A stretch of DNA of 38,393 nucleotides, from NCBI GenBank assembly GCA_026387775.1, contig JAPLLC010000290.1, positions 1 through 38,393 of the forward strand. Direction: 5' to 3'. Position 1 is the first letter of the stretch. Every line of letters begins with the position of its first letter. This document shows, piece by piece, positions 1 through 7,850 of the stretch. The stretch comes from Candidatus Methylomirabilota bacterium (GTDB taxonomy: Bacteria > Methylomirabilota > Methylomirabilia > Methylomirabilales > 2-02-FULL-66-22). The notes under the pieces are model-generated. The model saw only the letters and a program-made list of their open reading frames with translations, ran no database searches and was not told the DNA's origin. A program made the position numbers and the translations under genes.

Positions 1-115
1 CGGGGTGGACGTCGAGAACGTGAAGACCATCAAGTACGATTTCCTCTGGGGCTCGAAGAACCGGGAGCGGATCATCAAGCGCTGGGCGGATCAGATCTTC
101 ACGCAGGCGCGGTGA
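1..115 (+). CDS. Iron(III)-type ABC transporter substrate-binding protein, C-terminal end (partial)
   Basis: The frame is open from base 2 to a TGA at 113-115 and encodes the last 37 residues, including NVKTIKYDFLWGSKNRERI and ending ADQIFTQAR. This resembles the C-terminus of periplasmic Fe(3+)/FbpA-AfuA-like binding proteins, where a D-F-x-W-x-x-x-N-R-x-R pattern is common. The downstream genes are a fused FbpB-like permease and a PotA/FbpC-like ATPase, which supports the assignment. The 5' part lies outside the window, so signal peptide and ligand residues cannot be examined. The substrate (iron, or possibly another cation or polyamine) is inferred from context only. Confidence 0.72.
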   Translation, partial: GVDVENVKTIKYDFLWGSKNRERIIKRWADQIFTQAR

Positions 116-132
116 GGCGAAGTATGCGGTCG

Positions 133-171
133 CAGCCATCAGCCGTCTTGTAGTCCGACAGCTGATGGCTG
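133..171 (+). repeat. Heptad inverted repeat / hairpin between binding protein and permease genes
   Basis: CAGCCATCAGC at 133-143 is perfectly complementary to GCTGATGGCTG at 161-171; after one mismatch, GTC/GAC adds three more pairs around a 9-nt loop (148-156). The arms read as 7-bp units (CAGCCAT, CAGCCGT; GCTGATG, GCTGACG). No T-tract follows, so it does not look like an intrinsic terminator. Its position just after a binding-protein stop suggests a partial attenuator or an mRNA 3'-end stabiliser that lets the binding protein be made in excess (inference). Confidence 0.7.
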
Positions 172-191
172 ACGGTTCCTGGAGAGTGCGC

Positions 192-2228
192 ATGACCGTG
201 ACTCGCAATCCGGCATGTATGCTCGGTGGTCTCACTCTTCTGGCGACGACCACCGTCGTACCTTTCCTGTCTCGTCAAGGGCAGGTGCTTCCCATCGGAC
301 GAGACGATTTCGCGCTTACGCCGCTGGCCCTGACGGGCCAGTATCCCGGATTCTGGCTCCTGATCTTTCTGGCGGTGGTCTGGGTCGCGCTGGGGGTGAT
401 CTGGCGGGAGCGCCCGGATCGTCCGGCACTCTGGGGCGGATTGATCGGATGCCTCCTGGTCATCTGGCTGACGGTCACGGCCGGGGTCAAGCCTTACGCC
501 TTTGGACTCGGAAGCCTCCTGGCCATGACCGTCTGCTTGCTGGTGCTGGCCAACGGTCTGTCCCGGGGTGGCTTTATCCGGGCGGACACCTTCGTGGCGG
601 CGAGCATCCTGCTCCTGGGGTTCTTTGTCCTGCTCTTTATCATTTATCCCCTCCTCGCGGTCCTCCGACACAGCGTGATGGACGGTCAGGGTGCGTTTCA
701 TCCGAGCCTGTTTCTGGAGACCCTCCAGCGCTACAAGTCCTTCTGGCGCGTGCTGCGCAACAGTCTGGGGCTGGCCGTCTTTGTCGGGGTCGCCTCGACG
801 CTGATCGGGCTGGCCTTCGCCTTGGCCGCCACGCGCTCCCGGTCTCGACTCACCGTCCTGCTCCGGGCCTTCTCGCTGCTGCCCATGATCACGCCTCCCT
901 TCGTGGTGGGCCTCGCCATCATTCTGCTGTTCGGGCTGCAGGGACTCGTGACGAGCGTCCTGCTCGGGCTGAAGACCCGAGGGATCTTCGGGTTTCCCGG
1001 CGTCGCCCTGGCTCAGACCCTCTCCTTTGCCCCGGTGGCGTTCCTGGTGATTGCCAGCGTGGTCGAGTCGGTGAATCCCGCCTTGGAAGAGGCCAGCTTG
1101 ACTCTGCGGGCGGGACCCTGGGGAACCTTCTGGAGGGTGACGCTGCCTCTCCTGCGCCCGGGGGTGGCGAACGCGTTTCTTCTCACCATCGTGGAGTCGC
1201 TGGCGGATTTCGGAAATCCGATCATCCTGGGTGGCGAGTTCGAGGTCCTCTCGACGGAGGTCTATTTCGCCATCATCGGGAGGTTCGACAAGACGCTGGC
1301 CGCGTCGCTGGGCATCGTCCTCTTGGCCGCCAGCCTAGTGACGTTCGCTCTGCAGCAGTATTGGCTCGGTCATCGCTCCTACGTCACGGTCACCGGCAAG
1401 CCGCCGTCGGGGAAGCCGCAGCCCCTCCCACGCGGGCTCGAGATCGGCCTCTTGAGCTTCTGCATAGCCTGGTGCGTCTTCACGCTGGCACTCTACGTTT
1501 TCGTCTTCTACGGGGGCTTTGTCGAGATCTGGGGGATCAATAACGCGTTCACGCTGCGACACTACCACCAGCTTCTGCGGGACGGCATGGACGCGCTGAT
1601 CACCACGCTGATCCTGGCGGGCGTCTCCGCCCCGCTGACTGCCGCCGTCGGCATCCTGACCGCCTACCTGGTGGTGCGGCATAAGTTCCCGGGTCGTGGC
1701 TTGCTGGAGTTCACCTCCATGCTGTCCTTCGCGGTACCGGGGACGGTGATCGGCATCGGCTACATCCTGGCCTTCAACCAGCCGCCGCTCCTCTTGACCG
1801 GCGGGGCGGCCATTCTCGTCATCTCGTTCATCTTCCGAAACATGCCGGTGGGCATCCGGAGCGGTATCGCGGCGCTGGCCCAGATCGACAAGGCGCTGGA
1901 AGAGGCGTCGGTGACGCTGCGGGCCTCGTTTGCCACGACGCTCCGGCGAATCGTCCTGCCGCTGATCCGTCCGGCGATCATCTCGGCGCTGGTGTTCAGC
2001 TTCGTGCGATCCGTCACCGCCATCAGCGCCGTGGTCTTCCTGGTGAGCGCCAATTGGCAGCTCAGTACCAAGGTCATCCTGGACCAGGCCGAGAACGGCC
2101 GGTATGGCTTGGCCACGGCCTACAGCACGGTCCTGATCGTGATCATGGCGGCGGCGGTTGCGCTCATGTACCTGCTGGTGGGGAAGAAGGGCGCGGGGGG
2201 CGGGATTCAGAGTGGAGGCACGGCATGA
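192..2228 (+). CDS. Fe(3+)-type ABC transporter permease, fused double-domain (FbpB-like)
   Basis: This 678-residue inner-membrane protein carries two binding-protein-dependent permease domains in one chain. Each has an EAA-type loop that docks the ATPase: EEASLTLRAGPWGTFWRV near residue 298 and EEASVTLRASFATTLRRI near residue 569. About four extra hydrophobic segments precede the first permease domain, in roughly the first 160 residues. The start at 192 is preferred because GGAGAG (181-186) is well spaced before it; an in-frame ATG at 165 lies inside the upstream hairpin and has no ribosome site. The stop overlaps the ATPase start (ATGA), so the two are translationally coupled. Fused permeases of this form are typical of iron(III) importers; the actual substrate is not proven. 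Confidence 0.88.
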   Translation: MTVTRNPACMLGGLTLLATTTVVPFLSRQGQVLPIGRDDFALTPLALTGQYPGFWLLIFLAVVWVALGVIWRERPDRPALWGGLIGCLLVIWLTVTAGVKPYAFGLGSLLAMTVCLLVLANGLSRGGFIRADTFVAASILLLGFFVLLFIIYPLLAVLRHSVMDGQGAFHPSLFLETLQRYKSFWRVLRNSLGLAVFVGVASTLIGLAFALAATRSRSRLTVLLRAFSLLPMITPPFVVGLAIILLFGLQGLVTSVLLGLKTRGIFGFPGVALAQTLSFAPVAFLVIASVVESVNPALEEASLTLRAGPWGTFWRVTLPLLRPGVANAFLLTIVESLADFGNPIILGGEFEVLSTEVYFAIIGRFDKTLAASLGIVLLAASLVTFALQQYWLGHRSYVTVTGKPPSGKPQPLPRGLEIGLLSFCIAWCVFTLALYVFVFYGGFVEIWGINNAFTLRHYHQLLRDGMDALITTLILAGVSAPLTAAVGILTAYLVVRHKFPGRGLLEFTSMLSFAVPGTVIGIGYILAFNQPPLLLTGGAAILVISFIFRNMPVGIRSGIAALAQIDKALEEASVTLRASFATTLRRIVLPLIRPAIISALVFSFVRSVTAISAVVFLVSANWQLSTKVILDQAENGRYGLATAYSTVLIVIMAAAVALMYLLVGKKGAGGGIQSGGTA

Positions 2229-3298
2229 TGGAAGCGGTGAAGTCCCAGGCGGCGCGGGTCACCCTGGAGCACGTGAGCAAGCGGTTCGGCAAGACCGTGG
2301 CGGTGGATGACGTCAGCCTTCAGATCGAGCCGGGCTCGCTGGTCACGCTGCTCGGGCCGTCCGGCTGCGGGAAGACGACGATCCTGCGGATGGTCGCGGG
2401 TCTCGAAACGACCACCAACGGCCGGGTCTTCATCGGTGACGCGGAGGTCACCCACCTGCCCCCCAACGCCCGCGACGTCACCATGATGTTCCAGTCCTAC
2501 GCGCTCTTCCCGCATCTCAGCGTCTTCGAGAACGTCGCGTACGGCCTGCGGGTGCTGCGGCGGCCGGAGGCGGAGCTGCGGAAGGCGGCGGAGGACGTCC
2601 TGGCGCTGGTCGGCATGGTCGGGATGGGGGAGCGGAGCCCCAACGCCCTCTCGGGCGGCCAGCAGCAGCGCGTCGCCCTGGCCCGGTCCCTGGTCATGCA
2701 GCCCAAGGTCCTGCTCTTCGACGAGCCCCTGTCCAACCTGGACGCCAAGCTGCGCAAGCGTATGCGCGAGGAGATTCGCCTGCTCCAGCAGCGGCTGGGG
2801 ATCACGGCCATCTATGTGACCCACGACCAGGCCGAGGCGCTGGCCATCTCGGACAAGATCGTGGTCATCGAGAAGGGGCGGATCGTCCAGATCGGGTCCC
2901 CGCTGGAGCTGTATCGGAGCCCCGGCAACCGGTTCGTGGCGGAGTTCATCGGGGAAGCCAATTTCCTGCCGGCGCGGCTGGAGGGGATGGAAGACGGCCA
3001 CGCCCGAGTCGTCATCGGTCCGCAGCGGCTCACCGTAGACAGCCCGCCCCTCCAGGCGGGTGCCGTCACGGTCCTGGCGCGCCCCGAAGCCATCCGGATC
3101 CGGACCCAGGGCGACGGCCTTTTCGGCACCATCCAGAAGGTCTCCTATCTCGGATCGTCCGCCGATTACACGGTCGAGACGGAGCTGGGCCCCGTCCTGA
3201 TCACCGACTACGAGATGCAGGGTGGGGTCCTGCCCGCCGGCACCGCGGTCCGCCTGGAGTTTCTCCCGCACGGGGTTTACCCGCTGCCCGTGACATGA
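2225..3298 (+). CDS. ABC transporter ATP-binding protein (FbpC/PotA-like)
   Basis: This 357-residue cytoplasmic ATPase powers the upstream permease. Visible motifs are Walker A GPSGCGKTT (about residues 44-52), the Q-loop MMFQSYALFPHL, signature LSGGQQQRVALARSL, Walker B VLLFDEPLSNLD and the switch histidine in YVTHDQAEA. The last roughly 110 residues form a TOBE-type regulatory domain ending in RLEFLPHGVYPLPVT. The start at 2225 overlaps the permease TGA and has GGAGG six bases upstream; a second ATG follows at 2228. The FbpC/PotA/UgpC subfamily includes iron, polyamine and sugar-phosphate importers; the fused permease favours iron. The gene ends just before an intrinsic terminator, closing the operon. 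Confidence 0.9.
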   Translation: MMEAVKSQAARVTLEHVSKRFGKTVAVDDVSLQIEPGSLVTLLGPSGCGKTTILRMVAGLETTTNGRVFIGDAEVTHLPPNARDVTMMFQSYALFPHLSVFENVAYGLRVLRRPEAELRKAAEDVLALVGMVGMGERSPNALSGGQQQRVALARSLVMQPKVLLFDEPLSNLDAKLRKRMREEIRLLQQRLGITAIYVTHDQAEALAISDKIVVIEKGRIVQIGSPLELYRSPGNRFVAEFIGEANFLPARLEGMEDGHARVVIGPQRLTVDSPPLQAGAVTVLARPEAIRIRTQGDGLFGTIQKVSYLGSSADYTVETELGPVLITDYEMQGGVLPAGTAVRLEFLPHGVYPLPVT

Positions 3299-3330
3299 TT
3301 ACAAATTCTGTCCTGCCTCGAGAAGTCTGA

Positions 3331-3357
3331 AGCCCGCCGCTAGCGGCGGGCTTTTTC
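3331..3357 (+). terminator. Intrinsic terminator after the iron-type ABC operon
   Basis: AGCCCGCCGC, two bases TA, then GCGGCGGGCT form a perfect 22-bp palindrome at 3331-3352, followed at once by TTTTT and, after CTGG, by TTTTTT (3361-3366). It lies 32 bases after the ATPase stop. GC stem plus U-tract is a textbook Rho-independent terminator and separates this operon from the sugar genes. Confidence 0.93.
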
Positions 3358-3434
3358 TGGTTTTTTCTTGTGGGGTGGCTCGCGCAGAATACGCCGCATC
3401 GTTGAGGCATGTGTTTTCCCGAGGTTTGGATCGC

Positions 3435-4883
3435 ATGACGGACATCCGATTCGGAACCGACGGCTGGCGCGGGGTGATCGCGGACGACTTCACCTTCGCC
3501 AACGTCCGGCTGGCGGCGCGGGCCATCGCGCGACGGGTCCGCGCCGAAGCGGGCGGCGCATCCCCGCACGTTCTGGTGGGGTACGACACGCGGTTTCTCT
3601 CCCGGGAATTCGCCCAGGCCGCGGCCCAGACGATGGCGGCGGAGGGGGTGCGCGTGAGTCTGGCGGCGGCGTTTGCGCCGACGCCCGCCTTCTCCTACGC
3701 CGTGGTGCGGCTGCAGGCGGCCGGGGCGGTGGTGATCACCGCCAGCCACAATCCCGCCGAGTATAGCGGGGTGAAGTGCAAGGCCGCCTATGGCGGCTCC
3801 GCCCCGGTGTCCTTCACGCGAGGCGTGGAAGAGGAGATCGAGCGGATTGGAGCCGAGAGCCGAGGACCGAGAGCCGAGAGCAAATTCGAAATTCGAAATT
3901 CGAAATTCGAAATTGGTACCTTCGACGCCAGGGAGCCGTGGCTCGATCGGCTCGAGGAGCTGGTGCCCGTCGCGGCCATCGGGCGAAGCGGCATCCGGGT
4001 GGTGCTGGATGTGATGTACGGCGCGGGGCAGGGGCTCCTGGTGGAGCGGTTGCGGCGCGCGGGCTGTGCGGTGCGCGAACTCCACGGCGAGCTCAATCCG
4101 GGCTTTGGCGGCCTGCACCCGGAGCCGATTCCCGCCTACATGGGAGCCCTGGTTGCGGCGACGCAGGAGTGGCGGGGGCCCGGACCGTGCGTGGGCTTCG
4201 CCTTCGACGGCGACAGCGACCGCATCGCCCCGGTGGACGAAGACGGACGCGTCGTCACCCCGCATCAGGTCCTCGCGCTGCTCGTCCGGCACCTCGTCAG
4301 GAACCGTCGGGAGCGCGGAGCGGTCGTCAAGTCGGTCAATATCGGCCGCATGGTGGACCTGGAGGCGCAGGCGTTGGGGGTGCCGCTGGTCGTCACCCCG
4401 ATCGGGTTCAAGTTCGTCGCCGCCGCCATGCGGGAGCAGGACGCCTTGGTCGGCGGAGAAGAGAGCGGCGGCTTCGCCGTGCGTGGCCACATCCCCGAGC
4501 GGGATCCGGGCCTGATCTGTCTGCTGCTGCTCGAGTGCATGGCGATGACCGGTAAGTCGCTCGGGACGCTGGTCCGCGAGATGGAGACCGAGTACGGACC
4601 GCATCGCTACGGCCGGACGGACCTGCGGCTGGCGACGCTGGCCGACCGGGACCGAGTGGTGGCGCGTCTGACCGGGGCGCCGCCGGCCGCGCTGCTGTCC
4701 GTCCCCCTCCTGCAAATGGACACCCGGGATGGGGTGAAGCTGATCCGAGCGGATCAGAGCTGGGTCATGCTGCGGGCCTCGGGGACGGAGCCGCTGCTGC
4801 GCATCTACGCCGAGGCGCCCACAGAGGACGAGGTGCGTGCGCTGCTGGACTGGGGACAACAACTTGCGGCGGAGAAAGGCTGA
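3435..4883 (+). CDS. Phosphoglucomutase/phosphomannomutase family phosphohexomutase with repeat-encoded insert
   Basis: This 482-residue enzyme interconverts hexose 1- and 6-phosphates, feeding the GDP-mannose and UDP-glucose routes downstream. Motifs: FGTDGWRG at the N-terminus, catalytic phosphoserine in TASHNP (Ser about 104), metal-binding DGDSDR (about 258-263), sugar loop GGEESGG (about 340) and phosphate loop RASGTEPLLRIY (about 447). ATG 3435 places FGTDGWRG where the family expects it; the in-frame upstream extension matches nothing. Residues about 139-161 (GAESRGPRAESKFEIRNSKF and on) are a literal translation of tandem 7-bp repeats at 3850-3916, between domains I and II, and are not family sequence. 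The frame is preserved, so the enzyme is probably functional. Glucose versus mannose specificity cannot be told. Confidence 0.9.
   Translation: MTDIRFGTDGWRGVIADDFTFANVRLAARAIARRVRAEAGGASPHVLVGYDTRFLSREFAQAAAQTMAAEGVRVSLAAAFAPTPAFSYAVVRLQAAGAVVITASHNPAEYSGVKCKAAYGGSAPVSFTRGVEEEIERIGAESRGPRAESKFEIRNSKFEIGTFDAREPWLDRLEELVPVAAIGRSGIRVVLDVMYGAGQGLLVERLRRAGCAVRELHGELNPGFGGLHPEPIPAYMGALVAATQEWRGPGPCVGFAFDGDSDRIAPVDEDGRVVTPHQVLALLVRHLVRNRRERGAVVKSVNIGRMVDLEAQALGVPLVVTPIGFKFVAAAMREQDALVGGEESGGFAVRGHIPERDPGLICLLLLECMAMTGKSLGTLVREMETEYGPHRYGRTDLRLATLADRDRVVARLTGAPPAALLSVPLLQMDTRDGVKLIRADQSWVMLRASGTEPLLRIYAEAPTEDEVRALLDWGQQLAAEKG
3850..3916 (+). repeat. Tandem heptamer tract inside the phosphohexomutase gene
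   Basis: Four units of GAGCCGA or GGACCGA (3850-3877), a partial GAGC, then four AAATTCG units and AAATTGG (3882-3916). Both unit types are 7 bp long and neither contains a stop in any frame. The tract is read in frame as part of the host protein. The AAATTCG half is strikingly AT-rich against its surroundings. Confidence 0.92.
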
Positions 4884-4890
4884 GGGCAGG

Positions 4891-5292
4891 ATGCCGAAGC
4901 GGAAGGCGCAGGCCAGACTCCCCGGGGTGACCAGCCGGCCGATCGAGGAAGCCTGGCGCCCCTGGGGGAGCTTCCACACGCTCGAAGCGGGGCCGGGGTA
5001 CAAGATCAAGCGGCTGGTGGTCCTGCCGGGGCAGCGATTGAGCCTGCAGCGGCATCGCCGCCGGGCCGAGCACTGGGTGGTGGTGGCCGGGACCGCAACG
5101 GTCGTCAACGGGATGCGCACTCTACGGCTGCGACCGCGCGCCTGTGTGGTGATTCCACGACAAGCCTGGCACCGGATCGAGAATAACGGACGGAGCGTCG
5201 TGGTGATCATCGAGGTGCAGCACGGGACGTATCTCGGCGAAGACGACATCGTCCGGAAGCAGGATGATTATGGGCGGATTGGAAAGAAATGA
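4891..5292 (+). CDS. Cupin, type II mannose-6-phosphate isomerase domain protein
   Basis: This 133-residue single-domain cupin resembles the C-terminal isomerase half of bifunctional ManC/AlgA enzymes, which converts fructose 6-phosphate to mannose 6-phosphate. Diagnostic stretches are RPWGSFHTLE, YKIKRLVVLPGQRLSLQRH, EHWVVVAGTA, IPRQAWHRIEN and VVIIEVQHGTYLGEDDIVR. ATG 4891 follows GAGGGCAGG and lies 7 bases after the mutase stop; an in-frame ATG at 4837 would overlap the mutase by 47 bases and adds no family sequence. The nucleotidyltransferase half is encoded separately just downstream, so a normally fused pair is split and in reversed order. Its stop codon TGA is the first TGA of an AATGACC repeat. 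Confidence 0.87.
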   Translation: MPKRKAQARLPGVTSRPIEEAWRPWGSFHTLEAGPGYKIKRLVVLPGQRLSLQRHRRRAEHWVVVAGTATVVNGMRTLRLRPRACVVIPRQAWHRIENNGRSVVVIIEVQHGTYLGEDDIVRKQDDYGRIGKK

Positions 5293-5371
5293 CCAATGAC
5301 CAATGACCAATGACAACTTGCCGATGACCAGCGCGGAAAGGGTCATTGGGATTTGGTCATTGGTCATTGTC
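5288..5371 (+). repeat. AATGACC heptad inverted-repeat element (copy B)
   Basis: The left arm is four AATGACC-type units (5288-5315). The right arm (5341-5368) is GGTCATT, GGGATTT, GGTCATT, GGTCATT. The arms are complementary over about 28 bp with a 25-base loop. The first unit contains the cupin stop codon. The right arm matches that of the copy after kdsB at 29 of 30 positions. Confidence 0.93.
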
Positions 5372-5421
5372 TGGGTGCGGGTGATGGCGAGCCTAGCGCC
5401 GTTGCGGTGAGGACAAGAACG

Positions 5422-6483
5422 ATGGATCGATTGTTTGTCGTGGTGTTGGCCGGGGGAAGCGAGGAGCGGTTCTGGCCCCTTTCGACGCCAAGCCATCCCA
5501 AGCAGTTTCCCTCCCTGCTGGAGGGGAAAAGCTTCTTCCAGTGCACGGTCGAGCGGGCGGCGGGCCTGGTGGGGCAGGACCGCGTCCTGGTGGCCACCCG
5601 GCGGGAACTCCTTCCCATCGTCCTGCAGCAGCTCCCCGGGTTTCCCCCGGAGAACTGCATCCTGGAACCGGTCGGGCGAGATACGGCGGCCTGCATCGGC
5701 CTGGCTGCGCTGGTGGTCGAAGGGCGCCTGCCGGGCGCGCGGATGCTCGTCGCGCCGTCGGATCACTTCATCTCGCCTTTTCACGCTTTCGAGGAGACGG
5801 TGCGGCAAGGGCTCCTGCTCCTGGACCGGCTGGACGGCCTGGTGACCCTGGGGATCCCGCCGACGGGTCCGGAGACGGGATACGGTTATATCCTGGCCGG
5901 GGACGCCGTTCCGGAGCATCCGGCGGCTCGGCGCTGCCAGCGGTTCACCGAGAAGCCCGACCGGACCACGGCGGAACGCTTCGTGGCCGACGGCCGGTAC
6001 TACTGGAACAGCGGCATCTTCCTCTGGCGAGCCTCCACGTTCCTGCGGGCGGTGGCCCGGCACCTCCCCGAGCACTGGCAACGCCTGCAGGAGATTCGCC
6101 CTGCCCTGGGCGGTGACGACGAGGTCGCCACCCTGGATCGAGTGTTTCCGCAGATGCCCCGGATCTCGGTCGACGTCGGCATCCTGGAGCGGGCCGAGGA
6201 GGTGTACATGATCCCGGCCACCTTCGCCTGGGACGACGTGGGGGCCTGGAGCGCCCTGGGGCGGATCCTCCCCAAGGACGAGTGCGGGAACGCGGTGATC
6301 GGCCGCCATGCGGGGCGCGACAGCTACGGGTGCGTGGTGTACGGGACGACGCGTCCCATCGGGACGATCGGGCTTCGGGATATCGTGGTGGTGGAGACCC
6401 CCGACGGCATCCTGGTCTGTCCGAAGGATCGGGCGCAGGAGGTCAAGGAGTTGGTGCGGATGCTGCGGGAAAACCAGACATGA
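5422..6483 (+). CDS. manC: Mannose-1-phosphate guanylyltransferase (GDP-mannose synthesis)
   Basis: This 353-residue enzyme makes GDP-mannose from mannose 1-phosphate and GTP. It has the nucleotidyltransferase start VVVLAGGSEERFWPLS, HPKQF, the ILEPVGRDTAACIG segment, VAPSDHFI, GYGYILAG, RFTEKPDRTTAE and YYWNSGIFLW. GAGGA at 5409-5413 sits 8 bases before ATG 5422; the in-frame extension upstream comes from the repeat region. The isomerase domain of long ManC proteins is absent here and lies upstream as a separate cupin gene. One oddity: the signature GGSG(T/E)R reads GGSEER, with residue 14 Glu instead of Gly, explained by one base (GAG for GGG). The stop overlaps the start of the next gene (ATGA). 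Confidence 0.88.
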   Translation: MDRLFVVVLAGGSEERFWPLSTPSHPKQFPSLLEGKSFFQCTVERAAGLVGQDRVLVATRRELLPIVLQQLPGFPPENCILEPVGRDTAACIGLAALVVEGRLPGARMLVAPSDHFISPFHAFEETVRQGLLLLDRLDGLVTLGIPPTGPETGYGYILAGDAVPEHPAARRCQRFTEKPDRTTAERFVADGRYYWNSGIFLWRASTFLRAVARHLPEHWQRLQEIRPALGGDDEVATLDRVFPQMPRISVDVGILERAEEVYMIPATFAWDDVGAWSALGRILPKDECGNAVIGRHAGRDSYGCVVYGTTRPIGTIGLRDIVVVETPDGILVCPKDRAQEVKELVRMLRENQT

Positions 6484-7850
6484 ATGTCTCGGTGATCGGG
6501 ACGGGCTATGTGGGGCTGGTGACCGGGACCTGCCTGGCAGAGATCGGCCACCAGGTCGTCTGCATGGATGACAACCCGGCCAAGATCGAGGTGTTGCTCC
6601 AGGGGCGGATGCCCATCTACGAGCCGTACCTGGATCAACTGGTGGCGCGCAACATCCGGAACGGCCGCCTGCGCTTCACGACGGACGCGGCCGAGGCGGC
6701 CCGCGAGGCGGCGGTGATCTTCATCTGCGTGAACACGCCGCCGCGCCCGGACGGTGAGGCCGACCTCACGTATGTGGAACTTGCGACGCGCCGGATCGCA
6801 GAGCACGCCACGCGGGACACCATCATCACGGAAAAGTCCACGGTCCCGGTGCAGACGGGGCAGTGGATCGAGAAGACCCTGGCGATCTACAAGAAGCGGC
6901 CGGGGATCACCTTCGACGTCGCCTCCAACCCGGAGTTCACGCGGGAGGGGATGGCGGTGGAGGACTTCCTCCACCCCGACCGGATCGTCGTGGGGGTCTC
7001 CAGCCCCCGGGCGGAGGCGGCGCTGCGCGAGCTCTATGCCCCCATCGTGGAGGGGCGGTTTCCCTGTCCCATCCACCCTGAGTGCCGCGTGGACCGGGCC
7101 GTTCCATTCCTGGTCACGGATATCGCCAGCGCCGAGCTGATCAAGCACGCCTCGAACTCCTTTCTGGCCATGAAGATCTCCTTCGCCAACGCCGTGGCGG
7201 ATGTGTGCGAGGCGGCGGGTGCGGACATCCTCCAGGTGGTCAAGGGGGTCGGTCTGGACAAGCGAATCGGCCGGGCCTTCCTGAACGCCGGGATCGGGTT
7301 CGGCGGCTCGTGCTTCCCCAAGGACCTGAGGGCGTTCGTCAAGATCGCGGAAAAGAGCGGCTATGATTTCACCCTGCTGAAAGAGGTGGGGCGACTGAAC
7401 GTGGCGCGGCGCGAACTGGTGGTGGAGAAGCTGAAGCGCGCCCTGTGGATCCTGACGGGGAAGAAGATCGGGCTCCTGGGGCTGGCCTTCAAACCCAACA
7501 CCGACGACATCCGGGAAGCCCCGGCGCTGGCCATCGCCAGACGGCTGATCGAGGAGGGGGCTTTCGTGCAAGGCTACGACCCGCAGGCGGCGGCCAAGGC
7601 GAAAGAGGCTGTCCCGGACCTCGCCATCTGCTCGGATCCCTACGCGGTGGCGGAACAGGCGGAAGCGGTGGTGCTCTGCACCGAGTGGCCGGAATTCGCG
7701 GCCCTGGATTTCGGACGCCTGAAGGCGACCATGGTCCGTCCCCTCATCCTGGACGGGCGGAACGCCCTGGATCGAGAGAAGCTGACCGCTCTGGGGTTCG
7801 AATATATCGGAATCGGCCGCGGACAGGGCGGCACGAGGGAAAGGGCATGA
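6480..7850 (+). CDS. ugd: UDP-glucose 6-dehydrogenase
   Basis: This 456-residue NAD-dependent enzyme oxidises UDP-glucose to UDP-glucuronate. It begins [16 protein letters not shown] (Rossmann loop) and has the family motifs [48 protein letters not shown] and [20 protein letters not shown]. The catalytic cysteine is Cys278 in [10 protein letters not shown], and the C-terminal UDP-binding domain has [17 protein letters not shown]. Length and motifs are complete. ATG 6480 overlaps the previous stop by four bases and its own stop overlaps the next start in the same way. The next gene decarboxylates its product, so the two form a UDP-glucuronate to UDP-xylose branch. Confidence 0.95.
   Translation: MNVSVIGTGYVGLVTGTCLAEIGHQVVCMDDNPAKIEVLLQGRMPIYEPYLDQLVARNIRNGRLRFTTDAAEAAREAAVIFICVNTPPRPDGEADLTYVELATRRIAEHATRDTIITEKSTVPVQTGQWIEKTLAIYKKRPGITFDVASNPEFTREGMAVEDFLHPDRIVVGVSSPRAEAALRELYAPIVEGRFPCPIHPECRVDRAVPFLVTDIASAELIKHASNSFLAMKISFANAVADVCEAAGADILQVVKGVGLDKRIGRAFLNAGIGFGGSCFPKDLRAFVKIAEKSGYDFTLLKEVGRLNVARRELVVEKLKRALWILTGKKIGLLGLAFKPNTDDIREAPALAIARRLIEEGAFVQGYDPQAAAKAKEAVPDLAICSDPYAVAEQAEAVVLCTEWPEFAALDFGRLKATMVRPLILDGRNALDREKLTALGFEYIGIGRGQGGTRERA

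Noticed and set aside
165-191. Upstream ATG at 165 as start of the iron-type permease
   Set aside because: It lies within the hairpin repeat and lacks a ribosome site; ATG 192 has GGAGAG at good spacing.
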